Positions 49,701 to 61,576 of a stretch of DNA of 64,000 bases are shown piece after piece (the stretch's first letter is position 1; the number at the start of each line of letters is the position of its first letter). The stretch is from the NCBI RefSeq assembly GCF_003286085.1, contig NW_020825312.1:310001-374000 (forward strand), given 5' to 3'. The notes under the pieces were generated by a model. The model saw only the letters and a list, made by a program, of their open reading frames with translations, had not been told where the DNA came from and searched no databases. A program made the position numbers and the translations under genes. Source of the DNA: Drosophila persimilis (Eukaryota > Arthropoda > Insecta > Diptera > Drosophilidae).

Positions 49701-52700
49701 TTGTTGATAAGAATCTAACATTGGTTTTCCAATCTTCAAACTGTACCCGACTTTTGCTGATACGAGTACTAGGATCTTCTAGGGATTGGGAATCCCAATA
49801 GGAATCCTATGAATTTCTCTTCTAATCTTTATCTCCTTTATTTCAGTTATCGTTTCAATCAAAACCAAATGAAGTTCTTAAGCACTTTCATATCCAATTC
49901 CGGCTAAACTGTTTCCCACTTTGTTAAAGACCCACACATATTATGCTCCCTCAACGCAGTCCTTCCCATCTTCCCATCCCATTCCATGGACCGTAAGCCA
50001 AAACGATAAGTAACATATTTTTCTGACACGCTGCCAGCATAACGCGCATGGAATTTGTTTGAAGTTTTTATAAACCACCCAGAAGAGAGTCGGATGGTAT
50101 GGTTCTCTACGGTGGGAGTTGGTAAGCGGGTCGCTCAGTCAGTTGGCTACAAATTGCTTGGCCTCCTGTCCCCTGTCCCCTGTCCCCTGTCCCCGTCTAC
50201 TACTTTTTTCTGCCCGAAAATTGACTTTGGGCAATGAGCACAAGCTGTTGTTGGCGTTGCGATGCGATGAGGGAGGATGGAATGAAGATGGGAATGGGAG
50301 TGGGAATGGAGTTCCCCCCCATTCGAGATTCTGACTTCTGCCAATCTCGTCCGGGGCAACATATGTTAACTAATGAGGCTGGATCCGGGATGGCTGCTCC
50401 CGGGGATGACTGCTCTCGGGGGTGGCCTGCTGTCAACCCATTGCGGCCCCCGAAATGTCATTCGATATGCGACGTAATAGCGTATTAAATAGTCTGCTAC
50501 TATTTGCCAAAGTCATTTCAACAGCAGTTGGCAGTGCGTTTTGGGTTACTGGCCATCGTCCATGGTCGATTTGTCCATTTGTCCATTCCAAACCATCCTC
50601 ATGCCGCTCCTCGTTGTGGTTATTGTTTTAGTGGGGGGCCAGAAGCTGAAGTGTTTGCAAAATACTTTGGATTGTGGCGGGCGAGCATTTATTTAGCAAT
50701 TTGTCAACAATTTATTTTGTAACCAAAGCTGCAAATGATGGTTTTTAATGTTCCTCAATCGTTTTTGCGCGTAGAGGGTGCGAGGGTGTACGAGACGGGT
50801 GGGGAAGGAAGGAATCAGGAATTGGCAAATTGAAATGAAATTTGAGCTATGAACATGTTTCGGGTGTGTTTAAGTGTTCTTTGATTGCAGACAAGTGAAA
50901 TGGAAATGTAAATTGAATTGGTATTAATGGGGATTCAATCCCTAGAAACTTTGTGTGGAGCGAAAGAACTTCAAGATATCTCAAGTCATAATAATAGTTC
51001 GAAGGTGTGGAAACTTATAGCGAAACTTTATGAAATGTGACTACTACGTTAAGAGCTTTTAGATTTGTGGCTATAGCTGTCCTACGGTGGGTTATTGGGA
51101 AAGACCTTAAGATCCTTAAGAGCTGAAGAGCCCCTCAACAACTTAAACTCATAAACTTTTTTATATAATAGAGAGATAATTGTAAGCAATATAATATATT
51201 TAATTACTTTTAAGGATATCTCAACCCCAAGACAAGTCGTCGGGAATTTCAGAAACCATCTTAAACTGAATATGAAATGGAATCATCATTTGCCGGCTAC
51301 TAAAAAGGATAACAAGGCTCATAAAAAACAAAGCAAATATCACAAAAGACCAACCCAGATTGAGAGTGTTAAATATCGTATCCTCTTCTATTCGGGGATT
51401 ATTTATCACCCGAATTGATTTAAAGCCCGCAAACGAAAGAAATCGAAATCGCAAGCAAAAAAAAAACAAAAACGAAAGTCTGGAAATGTTTGTGTAATCC
51501 CCCTCCCTCACCAACTGGGCCGGGTAGGGCCTGTCCACCATACGCCATCCTTTATCCGCCATCCACAATGCACACTCCACACAAAAGACAAGGCAGACGA
51601 AATGAAAATAAAAATATTTATAACGTGAAAAATGCCAAAAGTGCCATATACTCGAATATGGAGAGAAAGGAAGAGAGAGTCGGAGAGACACAGTCGGGGA
51701 GATTCCACAGTTGATTGCCGAGCGTTGGCGGGAATTTCCTTTATCCTTTATCCGCTCTGGTATTCTGGTTTTGGTTCTGGTTTCCGAGTATTTTTTGCTC
51801 CCCCATTTTTCGACAAATCAAAAACAGACGAATTTGTTTTGGACATGACACTTAAAAAGTTGCCGGAGAGAAAGAGAGAATCCCCGCCAGACACGTGTGG
51901 GTGTGCTTGGGTGTGTGCGTGTCCCTGTGTCTGCGGGGGTTGCACGGGAATCATCCTGCCTCGCGACTCCTTGAGCTCCTGGCCATGGCCTTTTGTGTAT
52001 TGATTTAAAAATGCAAATCACATTTAGCCTCAAGATGTTTTCATTTCCGCTGTTTTGGGTCTGGCGCCTGCAGGCGCCTGCAGACAGACTCCATCCAGCT
52101 CTTTCGCTCTTTCATCTGAAGTGTCATTAATGGCAATTAAATTTATAGCGAGCGGATTATGAGGCTGGTAACTGTCAGTTGCACTGCATTCTGAAGAGGG
52201 CGTGACTGATGGACAGAGTGTGGTATTATTTGGGGGTGTGTCAGGCTTGAAAGCGATGGGAACTGAAAGTGGAAGAGGCTTAACCTGTGAAGATTGTGAT
52301 TTTTAGTGTTTTGATTCGATTGCTTTGCGTGGGAGAGCCCTGAAATATGTTCTAAACTATCAAATGTAGGAGTTTACCATGATCAACATATGTATGTGGA
52401 TTCTTAGAAATTTCCTACACTCCTTTCATTCATAGAGTGCCAAAGCCTATAAATCCAGAAACCCCTCGCCTTGCCTCGACTTGCAACGCTTTATATACTC
52501 CGATCTGCCAGTTAATAACCATTAGCAACTCGGCCACGCCTTTGCACGTGACTTGCATTCCGCACAGAGGGGAAAAAAGCAGACCAGAAAGTCGCCCATA
52601 AATCGCGTTTGGCTGCAATAAACGCACGCGGTTTCGGCCAGCGATTTTTCGAGTGCGTTTGTAAAAATCGCAATAAACGTTGCAATGAACAACACTCGAA

Positions 52701-55700
52701 ATGATGAATCACCTGAATCCGCAGCCAGCGCGGGTCACCAGCATTCACCAACATTCAGCAGCATCATCAATGCAACGTTTGTCGACCACAAGGCACGCGA
52801 CAATGGAACCGACCCCATTCCTGGCCATATCTCACGGGCCTGGTCCTGGTCCTGGGGCTGGTCCACTGCAGGCCATCTAGGCCCAGTGCAATATGAGAAT
52901 ATTTATGGCAGGCAATGGATGTTGTGGACGAGTGGGGCTGCAGCAAAATGAACAACAAATGGCCGCAAAAAAGTGCAGCACAACGAAGGATGAAGGCTCT
53001 TAAATCATGTTGCATACAACTAGGCGCAATGCAATCCACTCACACTCCCCACTCTTCACTCCCACACACACTTACACACCCACCCACTCTCACCCATGCA
53101 CCCACTCAACCTGTGTCACTCGAGTGTGAATATCCGCACTCGTTCATCACCCATGCCACCAGCACTCGAACCGTTGTCCAGTCCCCATCCCACAGCCCAT
53201 CCCATCCCACAGAAGCAGCAGTCGTTAATGGAGCTCTCAGCTCTCGGTGTCGTCATCGCCGCCGGCTGGCCAACACTTTGTGTGTCCTTTGTCCTGGGTC
53301 CTGGGTCCTGGGTCCCAGCTCCCAGGTCCCAGGTCCAGCTACCGCAAGCCGGTCACCCGCTGCGATATGATTGCGAATTTTTCTGACATTTTTGCACATT
53401 TTTGTTGCTCCAGCTTTCTTTTACTCCCCTATATTCCCATTTCCCAATTTCACCACTGTGCCTTTTGATTTTGTCGCCGTCGATATTTTCTCCATTTTTT
53501 TACGTTTTTCATTTTCACAATTTGACAAATTTGAAAGTTTTGAAATATACTTGCCACAGTGACATATTACAGAAGTCTGGATATAAAATGTCGTTGCTCT
53601 AGCTCTTATAGTATTTGAGCACTAGGCGTTCTGACGGACGGACAGACAGAAATGGCTTAATCGACTCGGCTATTGATGCTGATCAAGAATATATATTCTT
53701 TATGGGGTCGGAAACGCTTCCTTCTGGATCTGACACACATTATTTTGAGTATTGGGTATAATAATAATTAAACAATAATAATCAAAATTAACAGTTATGC
53801 AATAAGAATCCAAAATAATAATTACTCATTAAAAATCAAAAATAATAATTATTCAACTAAAATCAAAAATAATAATTATTATTGTATAATCATTATTTTG
53901 GATTCTTATTGTATAATTATTATTTTTGATTTTTATTATTAAATAACTAAATAACTATTATAATAATAATTATTATTTTTGATTTTTATTGTTTTTACTT
54001 AAAATAAAACTAAAAAAACTAAAAAAAAAAACGAGGGGGAATGTTGTGAGTTGCTGCTGCGACCGCAACTCCACATTTATAGTCTCCGATGCATAGTCAG
54101 TAGGGCTACATTGAGTGCAATTGATGAATGCTTTGAACTTTTTTTTCAAAGATTTATGACCGAAAAGGGGGGTAATAATCTTAAAATAATAGTTAGGGCT
54201 TGGGAGAAAGGGCCCGTCAATGGGATTTCAATGCTGCAAAGGATGATCATTTCTTTAGTCAGCAGCAGTGTTTACTCCCGGAATGAATAGCAATCAATGG
54301 TTTTACATAAAAACCTGATAGATGATTTAATTCTCAAAAGTTTCCCTTCGATTCTATTAACATCTCCGTATATTTCTCTGTACCCCAACAAGTCTACAGT
54401 TGTCGTAGAACTGTCCAGAGCAAGCAACGTCTAGCCTGTTGTTCGACGCAAACAACTGAAAATACAAGCGATTTAGAACAACTATTTATGACCCACTTAT
54501 ACCGCAAGTCTAAAACTTACTCAATCAAAACAAAAACTTGTATAATTCCGCACTTAACAAATAATCCATCAGCGTTTATATAGGGGAATTTCGAAATCTG
54601 TGCCGGCTAGTATTTTCCAGTACTAGTTGGAATGCGCTTGCATCTTTTAGCTCGGCCCAGACCTGGGGGCATTATATGATCATTAAGGTGTAAGTGATCG
54701 ATCGACCAGTTTCCAAAAAAAAAGGGGCGTGAAATGTGCAATGAGTTGATGAATTCATGTTTCAAACGCAACTGGACACGCTTATTGTGTAATTATGAAA
54801 TTTTTATGAATCATATGCTAGTGAAAGAACAAAAAAAGAGCTACACTAATTTGGCATGACATTGTCAGTCATCATCAGCATCATCAGGCTGCCGCAGCCG
54901 TCGGCTTTTGGCAGGGGGCATCCATTGAAAGGCATGGTGGTGACAACTCCTGGGCCTGGGCCTGGGTCTGGGTCTAGATCTGGGTCTGCGTCTGGGTCTG
55001 GTCTGTGATTGAGTTGTGATCGATTACATTGTGACAAGACCGAATTGGCTACGCAAATTTCGCTGCCATGTGAAAATGTGTCTGCGTAAAGGTTCTTCCT
55101 TTACAGTGCGCTTTCTCTTTGCCTTGGCTCCTTTTTGAGTTTTACAAAAATTAATTTAATTATTGCATGACACACAGAGAGGCAGAGGCGGAAAAAAGGA
55201 GAGATTCTCCCTCCAGAATCAATGAAAGCTGTCTGCCTTCTCAGCTACAGCCTTTGTCGAGATGAATTTCTTATAGCTCGTTATAATTTCATTATATTTC
55301 CACGCCAGCAGCCCCCGAGCACTCCGACCTTTGCTTATATATATCTCCGAGTATATGTGTATTCCAATGGTATATACATATGTATACAGGCGGCCACCCA
55401 AGACGACCGACCGCCCGACCCGACCCGAGCGACTGCGCATTTCAAGGAGTGCCGTGCCCGCCCTGCTCGTCGGCCCCCACTCCGACCCACGAGCCACGAC
55501 CCACACCCGAACCCCTTCGCTGCCATTTTCCTCTCTGCGCAGCCATCGCCGGAGAGCTTTGCTCCGTGTTCCAGGGCGGAGTTTTATTTTCATTGTTCGC
55601 TCTTTGTTTTTGAAGGAGTACGAGGGCGAGTACGAGTACGAGCACCAGTACGAGTAAGAGTATATTTTATATTTCCGTCGCCTTTTGTTGTCTGCTTATT

Positions 55701-58081
55701 AAAGCTGATTTGAAAAGTTTCCCAAACTCAATTTTCATAAGCGGTTAAATATAATTTTATAATGGCATAATTTTATGCTTATTATTATGCTTTTAGTCTG
55801 GTGGAGCTTATTGATTTTTTCAGTGGCATATCGGAGATTGCTTATGGTTATGGATTGCTTACACCAACAATGTGCCAGAGTTTGGCGGACAAAGTTGTGG
55901 AGGAAATTGAATAATTAGACGAGTGGAGGGACATTTTGAAATGCTAATTGGGTGTCGTGTCAGTTCTCGAAACGTTATAGGGAAAGGATAAAAATCACAT
56001 TAAAATTAAATGCGGTTTCCTTTGAAAGGAAGCGGAGTGGATCAAAGAAGGCCTACGCACGTATGCCATGGATGCAATGGGATCGAAATAGAAGAAAAAG
56101 TTACAAAGGGGGCACCCGGATTCGAACCAGGGACCTCTCGATCTGCAGTCGAATGCTCTACCCCTGAGCTATACCCCCAACTTATCGATAATCCCCAAAT
56201 CTCCCCAGATAAACTATATATCGAAGCTCACCTGAGAGTCCTTTAGGCCCAGTCTTTTGATATATGTATCTTCAAAACCACAAGGAAGAGGTGGCTTTAT
56301 GAAGCTTGAGCGTTCAACTGTTCCTCATTTTGAGATGTCCTACGGTTTTCCCATTTTCCTACATAAAGGATCCTTAGAGCAAAGCAAAGCACAACAAAAA
56401 GTGGTCCATGTACGAGTACGAGTATTCCACGCAACCATCGGTGTAGTGATCTTCTCCAATAAATTGACGTCGAAGTGGGAAAAAAATGTACAAAGGGGGC
56501 ACCCGGATTTGAACCAGGGACCTCTCGATCTGCAGTCGAATGCTCTACCCCTGAGCTATACCCCCAACTTATCGATAATCCCCAAATCTCCCCAGATAAA
56601 CTATATATCGAAGCTCACCTGAGAGTCCTTTAGGCCCAGTCTTTTGATATATGTATCTTCAAAACCACAAGGAAGAGGTGGCTTTATGAAGCTTGAGCGT
56701 TCAACTGTTCCTCATTTTGAGATGTCCTACGGTTTTCCCATTTTCCTACATAAAGGATCCTTAGAGCAAAGCAAAGCACAACAAAAAGTGGTCCATGTAC
56801 GAGTACGAGTATTCCACGCAACCATCGGTGTAGTGATCTTCTCCAATAAATTGACGTCGAAGTGGGAAAAAAATGTACAAAGGGGGCACCCGGATTTGAA
56901 CCAGGGACCTCTCGATCTGCAGTCGAATGCTCTACCCCTGAGCTATACCCCCAACTTATCGATAATCCCCAAATCTCCCCAGATAAACTATATATCGAAG
57001 CTCACCTGAGAGTCCTTTAGGCCCAGTCTTTCGGCCAGCTTCTTGCGATCCGGCTTGCTGATGTATTTCTGCTGCTGGAAGCGCTTCTCCAGCCCCTTCC
57101 TCTGGGAGTCTGCAACGGAAGCAACAATTATAAATTATCCATTGGGGAGCTTGGACATTGGACTTTGGGTTGGGGTCCCACTCCACGCACCTGAGAAGAC
57201 GGCACGTCGCATCATGCCACGTCGGGGCTTGCCACGCGTCGAATGGGCCCAGGGGAAGCCCTGGCCCGGCGGCAGGGGAAACACTTGGGCGCCAACTGCA
57301 ATTGCAACATGGGGGAAATGCATTAGACAAAAACACTTGTTAATGCGCGCAGCGGGTGGGCTGCTGGCTGTGTCCAGCCACCCGCCGTCTGGGACTGGGG
57401 CTGGGGCTGGGACTGGGACTAGGACTAGGACTCTTACCACTCATGTAGGGATTGCGGCAGTGCGCCAGCAGCGAGTGCAAGTGCGGATGGTTGAGGGTGT
57501 GAGGCAGAAATGGGGTCGGTCGGCTGGGCATGGGTTTGGCAATCACTGGATGAATCGCTTGCGGGAGTGGTGGCGGTGGTGTTGGAAGGCCACCGTGTCC
57601 AGGGTTAGCCCCACCACCGGCTTGACCGGTTAACAGTTGCTGCTGCTTTTCTTGCGTTAATCTTCGATTGCCGTTGTCCTCGTCTCCATTTGCATTGCCC
57701 ATCTCCCCATGCGGTCGCCCATCCTGGCCAGAGTTGCTCTGGCTCTGGCCATTGCTGCTGGTGCTGTGATTGTTGTCGCTATCGCTAATTGTGCTGCCAG
57801 GTGACGACGACGAGGATGCGGCCGTCGTAGCTGCGGTTTGCGGTTGACAACTATTGCCAGGATGCTGCTGCTGCTGCTGCTGCTGTGGGTGTGGGTGCGG
57901 ATGAGGATGAGGATGCTGCTGGTGGTGCTGTGGATGCTGTGGATGTGGATGCTGCTGATGCCCCGCCAGTTGATGCGTTAGAAATGCGGGATGTGGAAAA
58001 TGGGCATGCCCAGGCCCATGATGGTGATGATGCGGCTGATGGTGATGCGGATGTGCATGCGTTGGCACTTGCAACTGTGGA

Positions 58082-58113
<32 letters not shown>

Positions 58114-61100
58114 ATGGTGTTGGTGATATTGATGGGTGTGTTGTTGCATAAAGTTTTGTTGTAGATAAGGCCATATATGCTGCGGTTGCATGAATTCTGT
58201 AAGCCGAAGAAGGGGGAAAGGAAACCAATTAGTGGTGAATGCAATTAACTATAGGTTCGGGTTTGGTTTAATATATGTTGTAGTTAAATGACTATGTCAC
58301 TGCAAGCCACTGGTTAAATGCGCGGTCAACCGAGGCCGATTGGAAGTGGCAAATGGCACACTATTTTCAGACCTAAGACCGCTGATGGGTGGGTGAAGGT
58401 GGGCCGATGCATGTCCATTGCAGGTGAATTCCAGACAAAGATTAACCCTAATGTTTTGAGGGAGACCCAGAAACGGCCTGCGCATTTCGATCTTTCGAAT
58501 CTCAGATTTCGATTGGGTTTGGTTGGGAAAATGCGGAATGATGTTCCACTAAGACTCTGTTGTTTCTTTTTTCTTACCTCTCAATTGTCTAAATTTGAGG
58601 GATTTGACGACCGTTGGAGGTATTTCGAGATTTCACATTGGACAGTTCCACGGAACTAGAACTAAGTATGAATTCTGCCTAAAAACTTTAAGAAAATTAA
58701 CTTTTGTTGTACAAAATACTGCAAAATAGTTACGCTTTAGTCAGTCCTTGAGAAACTTGACTCCTTTATCGGACTTTAAAAATCGCGATGGAAATGCCCT
58801 TGAGAAAGCAGTAAACAGAAAGTTTTTGCTGAGCCAAGACTTAAGTCCTGCACTGTATATCTGATCTACAGTTCCTGTTATGTGTCTAAATTATACAATA
58901 TTTGGTGCTTCATTATTATAAAATGATTTGATCTCCACTTCACATACCCCGAAAAAACACTTGGAAGTGCCAGATTGTCAGATTGTCAGCCTTGGAACAC
59001 AATCTGGCAGCTCCAAGACCCCTTTACACCTTTACATTCTCAAGACAGCGACGACAGCAACCCCTGATGTGTGTTGCGTCTTGTCTTGTCGCTTTTCCAA
59101 CTTCCAGACAGGCATCTTCCCGGCGCCCCAGCACACACACACACACACACCCACACCCACACAGACAGCGTATGCCCAAACAATGGAATCCGAAATCTGC
59201 TTTGAAGTGTCAGTGTGAAGTTGGCATAATTAAACCCGGCCCAAACCCCATCCTATGCCCCAAAACGCCACACACAAACACAGACAGAGTCGCACCTTGA
59301 GAGCAAAGTTTGGCTCCGCTGTGGCTGCATTTCATTTTCTAATTAAACACCCCAAAAAGGCAGCAGACGCCATTGCTGGGGCTGTCGCCCGCACCCACAC
59401 ACCTCTCATCCACACACACACACACACACGCTCCTGTCTCTCTTTTACGCACATTTTGACAGGCTGGCAGGCTGGCAGGCCGGCAGGCGCTGCAGGATAT
59501 GCAGGATATGATTTTAATTCGATTAGAGAAATGAAACAATTAACGTATTAACGCCTCTTTAGTTCTGTCTGTGTTCGGTGTCCTGTGTGCTGTGTTCTGT
59601 GTTCTGTGTGTGTGCGTTTGTTCGGTTTGATGGCTCGCATCTTTGTGGTCCACAAGTTTTTGCCTGCGGCCCTTCACCACCCCACCCCCCACCACCCACC
59701 CGAAAATTTTCATCCTGTGGAGCCTCCATTCTCCATGAGTGTGCAATGCGGCACATGTGTGCCTAATGAGCGCACAAATTAAGTTATAATTGTTGGCTTT
59801 TGTTTGTTCTGTTTGCCGGCGGTTTGTGCCGACTTTTCTGTACGAGTACGAGTGCCGTTACGAGTATCTGCATCTGCCGCTAACCGAAAGTTTTTGGCCG
59901 TATTGGTTTATGGCCTGGCCCAAAAAAGTTAATCTGTGGCTGACTCCTAGGCAAAAAGGCAATTTAGTGTGGTTTGCAAATCATTCAAAGTGGATTATTG
60001 GGATTGGATTGGGAAAGAATGGTAATTACGAGTGTGAATGTGGATGATTCGATTATTAAATGGCGTGGAGAATAGATTGGTGTGAAACAGTGAGGGACCA
60101 TGTCATCCATTCCACGGGGAAACCTCTCATAGAATCATTCCAAGATAATATACCAAATACCAAACTTCATTGGGATATCATAAAACCCGAGTATATTTCA
60201 TTTACAGTGTTCTTTCATCAATCTATTTATTTCTGCCACGCTTCTTCCATAAAAAAAAAATCACACGCAAAAACGAACTATTTTGGCCTAAAAATATCTC
60301 CAATAAAAACGCATAAAAAACGCAGACATAAAATATGGGAAATCAGAATGTTCAGCCCACTCATTAATATCAGAAAATAAACCGAACAACAGTAATCACA
60401 TGACAATTAAAATCCCACAATCCCGTAAATGCCGCAGAACAAAGAAATGTCTGCCATTCAGATGCTAAAAAACGGCCAGGGCAAAGCTGTTACATTGACT
60501 GATGGACGATTTGTTCCGCCTACTTTTTGGTCCCACAACCCCAGGACCACAATCTCTCGTCCACAACCTTACTCCGTCGGTGTCATCCCTCGATGTAAGC
60601 AGCACGCGCAGCCGCAACGAGAGGCCGAGGATCGCGTCGGAAGTAGGTATCTCTGGGTATCTCTGTGGCACACTACGGAAGAGCGGAACTGGTTGTGCGG
60701 CATTGTTGCTCGGGGGTTTCAGGCCCAATAATTTAAACATGATTAGGTCTGGTTGTGTTTTTACAGCCTGCCAGCTCATCGGAGCACCGCCCTGAGGGCT
60801 TAGAGCACACAATAAAATCACGGCGTAAAAAACAAAAAAAAAAAGATCGGTGGAAACTTTTTGGCCAGAATGTTATTCTTTTGGCTTTTCATATTGCAAT
60901 TGTATTTTGTTTATGTTTGGCATTAGCCACGGCAAATTAATTGCCAAGCCTCATTTATGGGATCCTTTGCTGAGCCCCTCCCCTGCTAAGGGCTCTGCTC
61001 GACGGAGGGCTGGATGGTTGGATTGTTGGATGGCTTACCATTCCTAACGCGGACTCCCTCCCGGGTATCGCCCAGGATGGCGCTGACACTGAACTTGAGA

Positions 61101-61576
61101 ATGGGTTTGCTGTTGTTATCCTTTAGGATGGTGGTGGTGGCTGTCGCTGGGATGGTGGTCTCCTTGGGCTCCACCTTGGGCAATTTGATTGCCTGCACCT
61201 CCTCATCATCCATTTCTTCGTCATCCATGTGCGGCTCCTCCTCAATGTCGGCCACGATCTCATCTGCCGATGAGTCTTCATCGTCGTCCATCTCCTCGAT
61301 GCTGTCGACACTCTCGGCCCGGTGGTCGGCCCGGTGATCGGCCCGGTGATCGTCCCGGTGATCGGCACGGCACTTATCACACTTGTAGCCTCGTTTCGAG
61401 CAACTGCAGCTGTCCGGCCGCTGCTCCGCGGGGGATACCGACTCCGCCGCCTGCTCCGCGGTCGACTCCCCGGCTCGACGGGACAGGAGCATCTCACTCA
61501 GGCTGGACTTCAGCTGGCTCTCCGTGTATGTCTGCTGGGCATGCAGGAGACTGTCCACGAGGAAGGCCGTTGACAT
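46638..61576 (-). CDS. Dbx: Dbx homeobox transcription factor
   Basis: Homeodomain protein that specifies interneuron identity in the nerve cord. Exons 61576-61039, 58196-57438, 57295-57191, 57109-57006 and 47447-46638 join with consistent phases (1, 1, 1, 0) to give 771 aa. N-terminal FLVDSLL and LKFSVSAIL match the engrailed-homology-like and FLVEDL blocks of vertebrate DBX. FPW and RGKPRRGMMRRAVFS lead into the homeodomain (about 459-518), with WFQNRRMKWRNSKERELLA and PNPDLSDAK after it. The C-terminus ends EEISVT, like vertebrate EEITVS. It is over twice the vertebrate length because of poly-His/Gln (exon 2), DHRA repeats (exon 1) and poly-Gln (exon 5). The last intron, 9.6 kb, splits homeodomain codons 44/45 and holds three tRNA-Cys genes. 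Confidence 0.94.
46722..46787 (-). repeat. CAG/CAA poly-Gln tract in Dbx
   Basis: A run of mixed CAG and CAA codons encodes about 22 consecutive Gln, just before the acidic C-terminus. CAA interruptions suggest selection for the peptide or old expansion. Confidence 0.8.
49371..49424. repeat. 11-bp GC-rich tandem repeat
   Basis: About five copies of a CCCCGTCCCTG unit in the Dbx intron, with small length variations. Confidence 0.8.
50164..50194. repeat. 7-bp tandem repeat (CCCCTGT)
   Basis: Four to five head-to-tail copies of a 7-bp unit, Dbx intron. Confidence 0.8.
53632..53765. repeat. Dispersed repeat resembling the mini-me core
   Basis: Begins with GACGGACGGACAGACAG, the (GTCY)n type of simple repeat in reverse, followed by a conserved-looking segment (CGACTCGGCTATTGATGCTG, ATGGGGTCGGAAACGC). 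I recall this block as widespread in Drosophila genomes; the (GTCY)n neighbour is typical of mini-me elements. It passes directly into an AT-only tract. Family assignment is from memory. Confidence 0.5.
53766..54030. repeat. AT-rich tract with inverted repeat
   Basis: Composed almost only of AATAATAATT and AAATCAAAAAT units. A perfect 20-bp inverted repeat pairs 53800-53819 with 53892-53911, and further arms extend outward with ATTTTTGATTTTTATT, so it could form a long hairpin or cruciform. Confidence 0.75.
56107..56178 (-). tRNA. tRNA-Cys (GCA), copy 1
   Basis: 72-nt cloverleaf on the minus strand: acceptor GGGGGTA pairs with TGCCCCC (one G-U), discriminator U, anticodon loop CTGCAGA with GCA, D arm GCTC/GAGC, T arm CCTGG/CCGGG with loop TTCGAAT. 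The T loop differs from copies 2 and 3 by one base and matches the canonical B box. A T5 terminator follows at 56096-56100. A DRE palindrome (56183-56190) lies 5 bp upstream of the 5' end. Confidence 0.95.
56232..56257 (-). pseudogene. Copy of the 3' end of Dbx exon 4
   Basis: 26 bp identical to 57006-57031, encoding the end of the homeodomain segment GLKDSQ and followed by the same splice donor, but with no acceptor or exon body upstream. A second such fragment is at 56619-56644. Confidence 0.9.
56494..56565 (-). tRNA. tRNA-Cys (GCA), copy 2
   Basis: Same 72-nt fold and GCA anticodon as copy 1, with T loop TTCAAAT. A T7 terminator follows (56481-56487). It lies exactly 387 bp from copies 1 and 3 and is identical to copy 3. 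Confidence 0.95.
56619..56644 (-). pseudogene. Second copy of the 3' end of Dbx exon 4
   Basis: Same 26-bp fragment with donor as at 56232-56257, in the middle tandem unit. It cannot be used as an exon because the acceptor side is absent, but the donor itself is intact. Confidence 0.9.
56881..56952 (-). tRNA. tRNA-Cys (GCA), copy 3
   Basis: Identical in sequence to copy 2, with T7 terminator and upstream TATCGATA. It lies 53 bp from the true 3' end of Dbx exon 4 and is transcribed on the same strand as Dbx. Confidence 0.95.
58197..61038 (-). other. Intron 1 of Dbx
   Basis: 2.8-kb intron between donor AATG|GTAAGC (61039/61038) and acceptor GGCTTACAG (58205-58197). It contains (CA)n runs near 59131-59150 and 59410-59430 and CGAGTA-type short repeats near 59838. 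No other gene is recognised. Confidence 0.7.
61313..61369 (-). repeat. 12-bp coding repeat (DHRA) in Dbx exon 1
   Basis: Four to five near-identical 12-bp units encode DHR(A/D) tetrapeptides. The repeat sits just after a Cys-rich KCDKC segment and before an acidic region. Confidence 0.85.

Larger units (their letters stand above)
47448..56100 (-). other. Left part of the large Dbx homeobox intron
   Basis: 8.6 kb of mostly unique AT-rich sequence with scattered G/C-rich simple repeats (49371-49424, 50164-50194, 53293-53337, 54949-55011, 55617-55657) and one dispersed repeat at 53632-54030. Open frames here lack codon bias, splice context or homology. It probably carries enhancers, but none can be named. 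Confidence 0.5.
56258..57031 (-). repeat. Two identical 387-bp tandem units (tRNA-Cys plus Dbx exon tail)
   Basis: Units 56258-56644 and 56645-57031 are identical wherever I compared them. Each holds a 236-bp spacer, a tRNA-Cys gene with its DRE, and the last 26 bp of Dbx exon 4 with the donor CTCAG|GTGAGC. In the right unit those 26 bp are the functional exon end (57006-57031). A partial third copy, 56103-56257, lacks the spacer. Confidence 0.93.

Noticed and set aside
56257..57009. Two identical 121-residue plus-strand reading frames
   Set aside because: They run through the 387-bp tandem units, antisense to tRNA genes and the Dbx exon; identity comes from the DNA repeat, not from a protein.
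60429..60821. Overlapping 100-118 residue frames
   Set aside because: Within Dbx intron 1, on both strands at once, without homology or splice sites.
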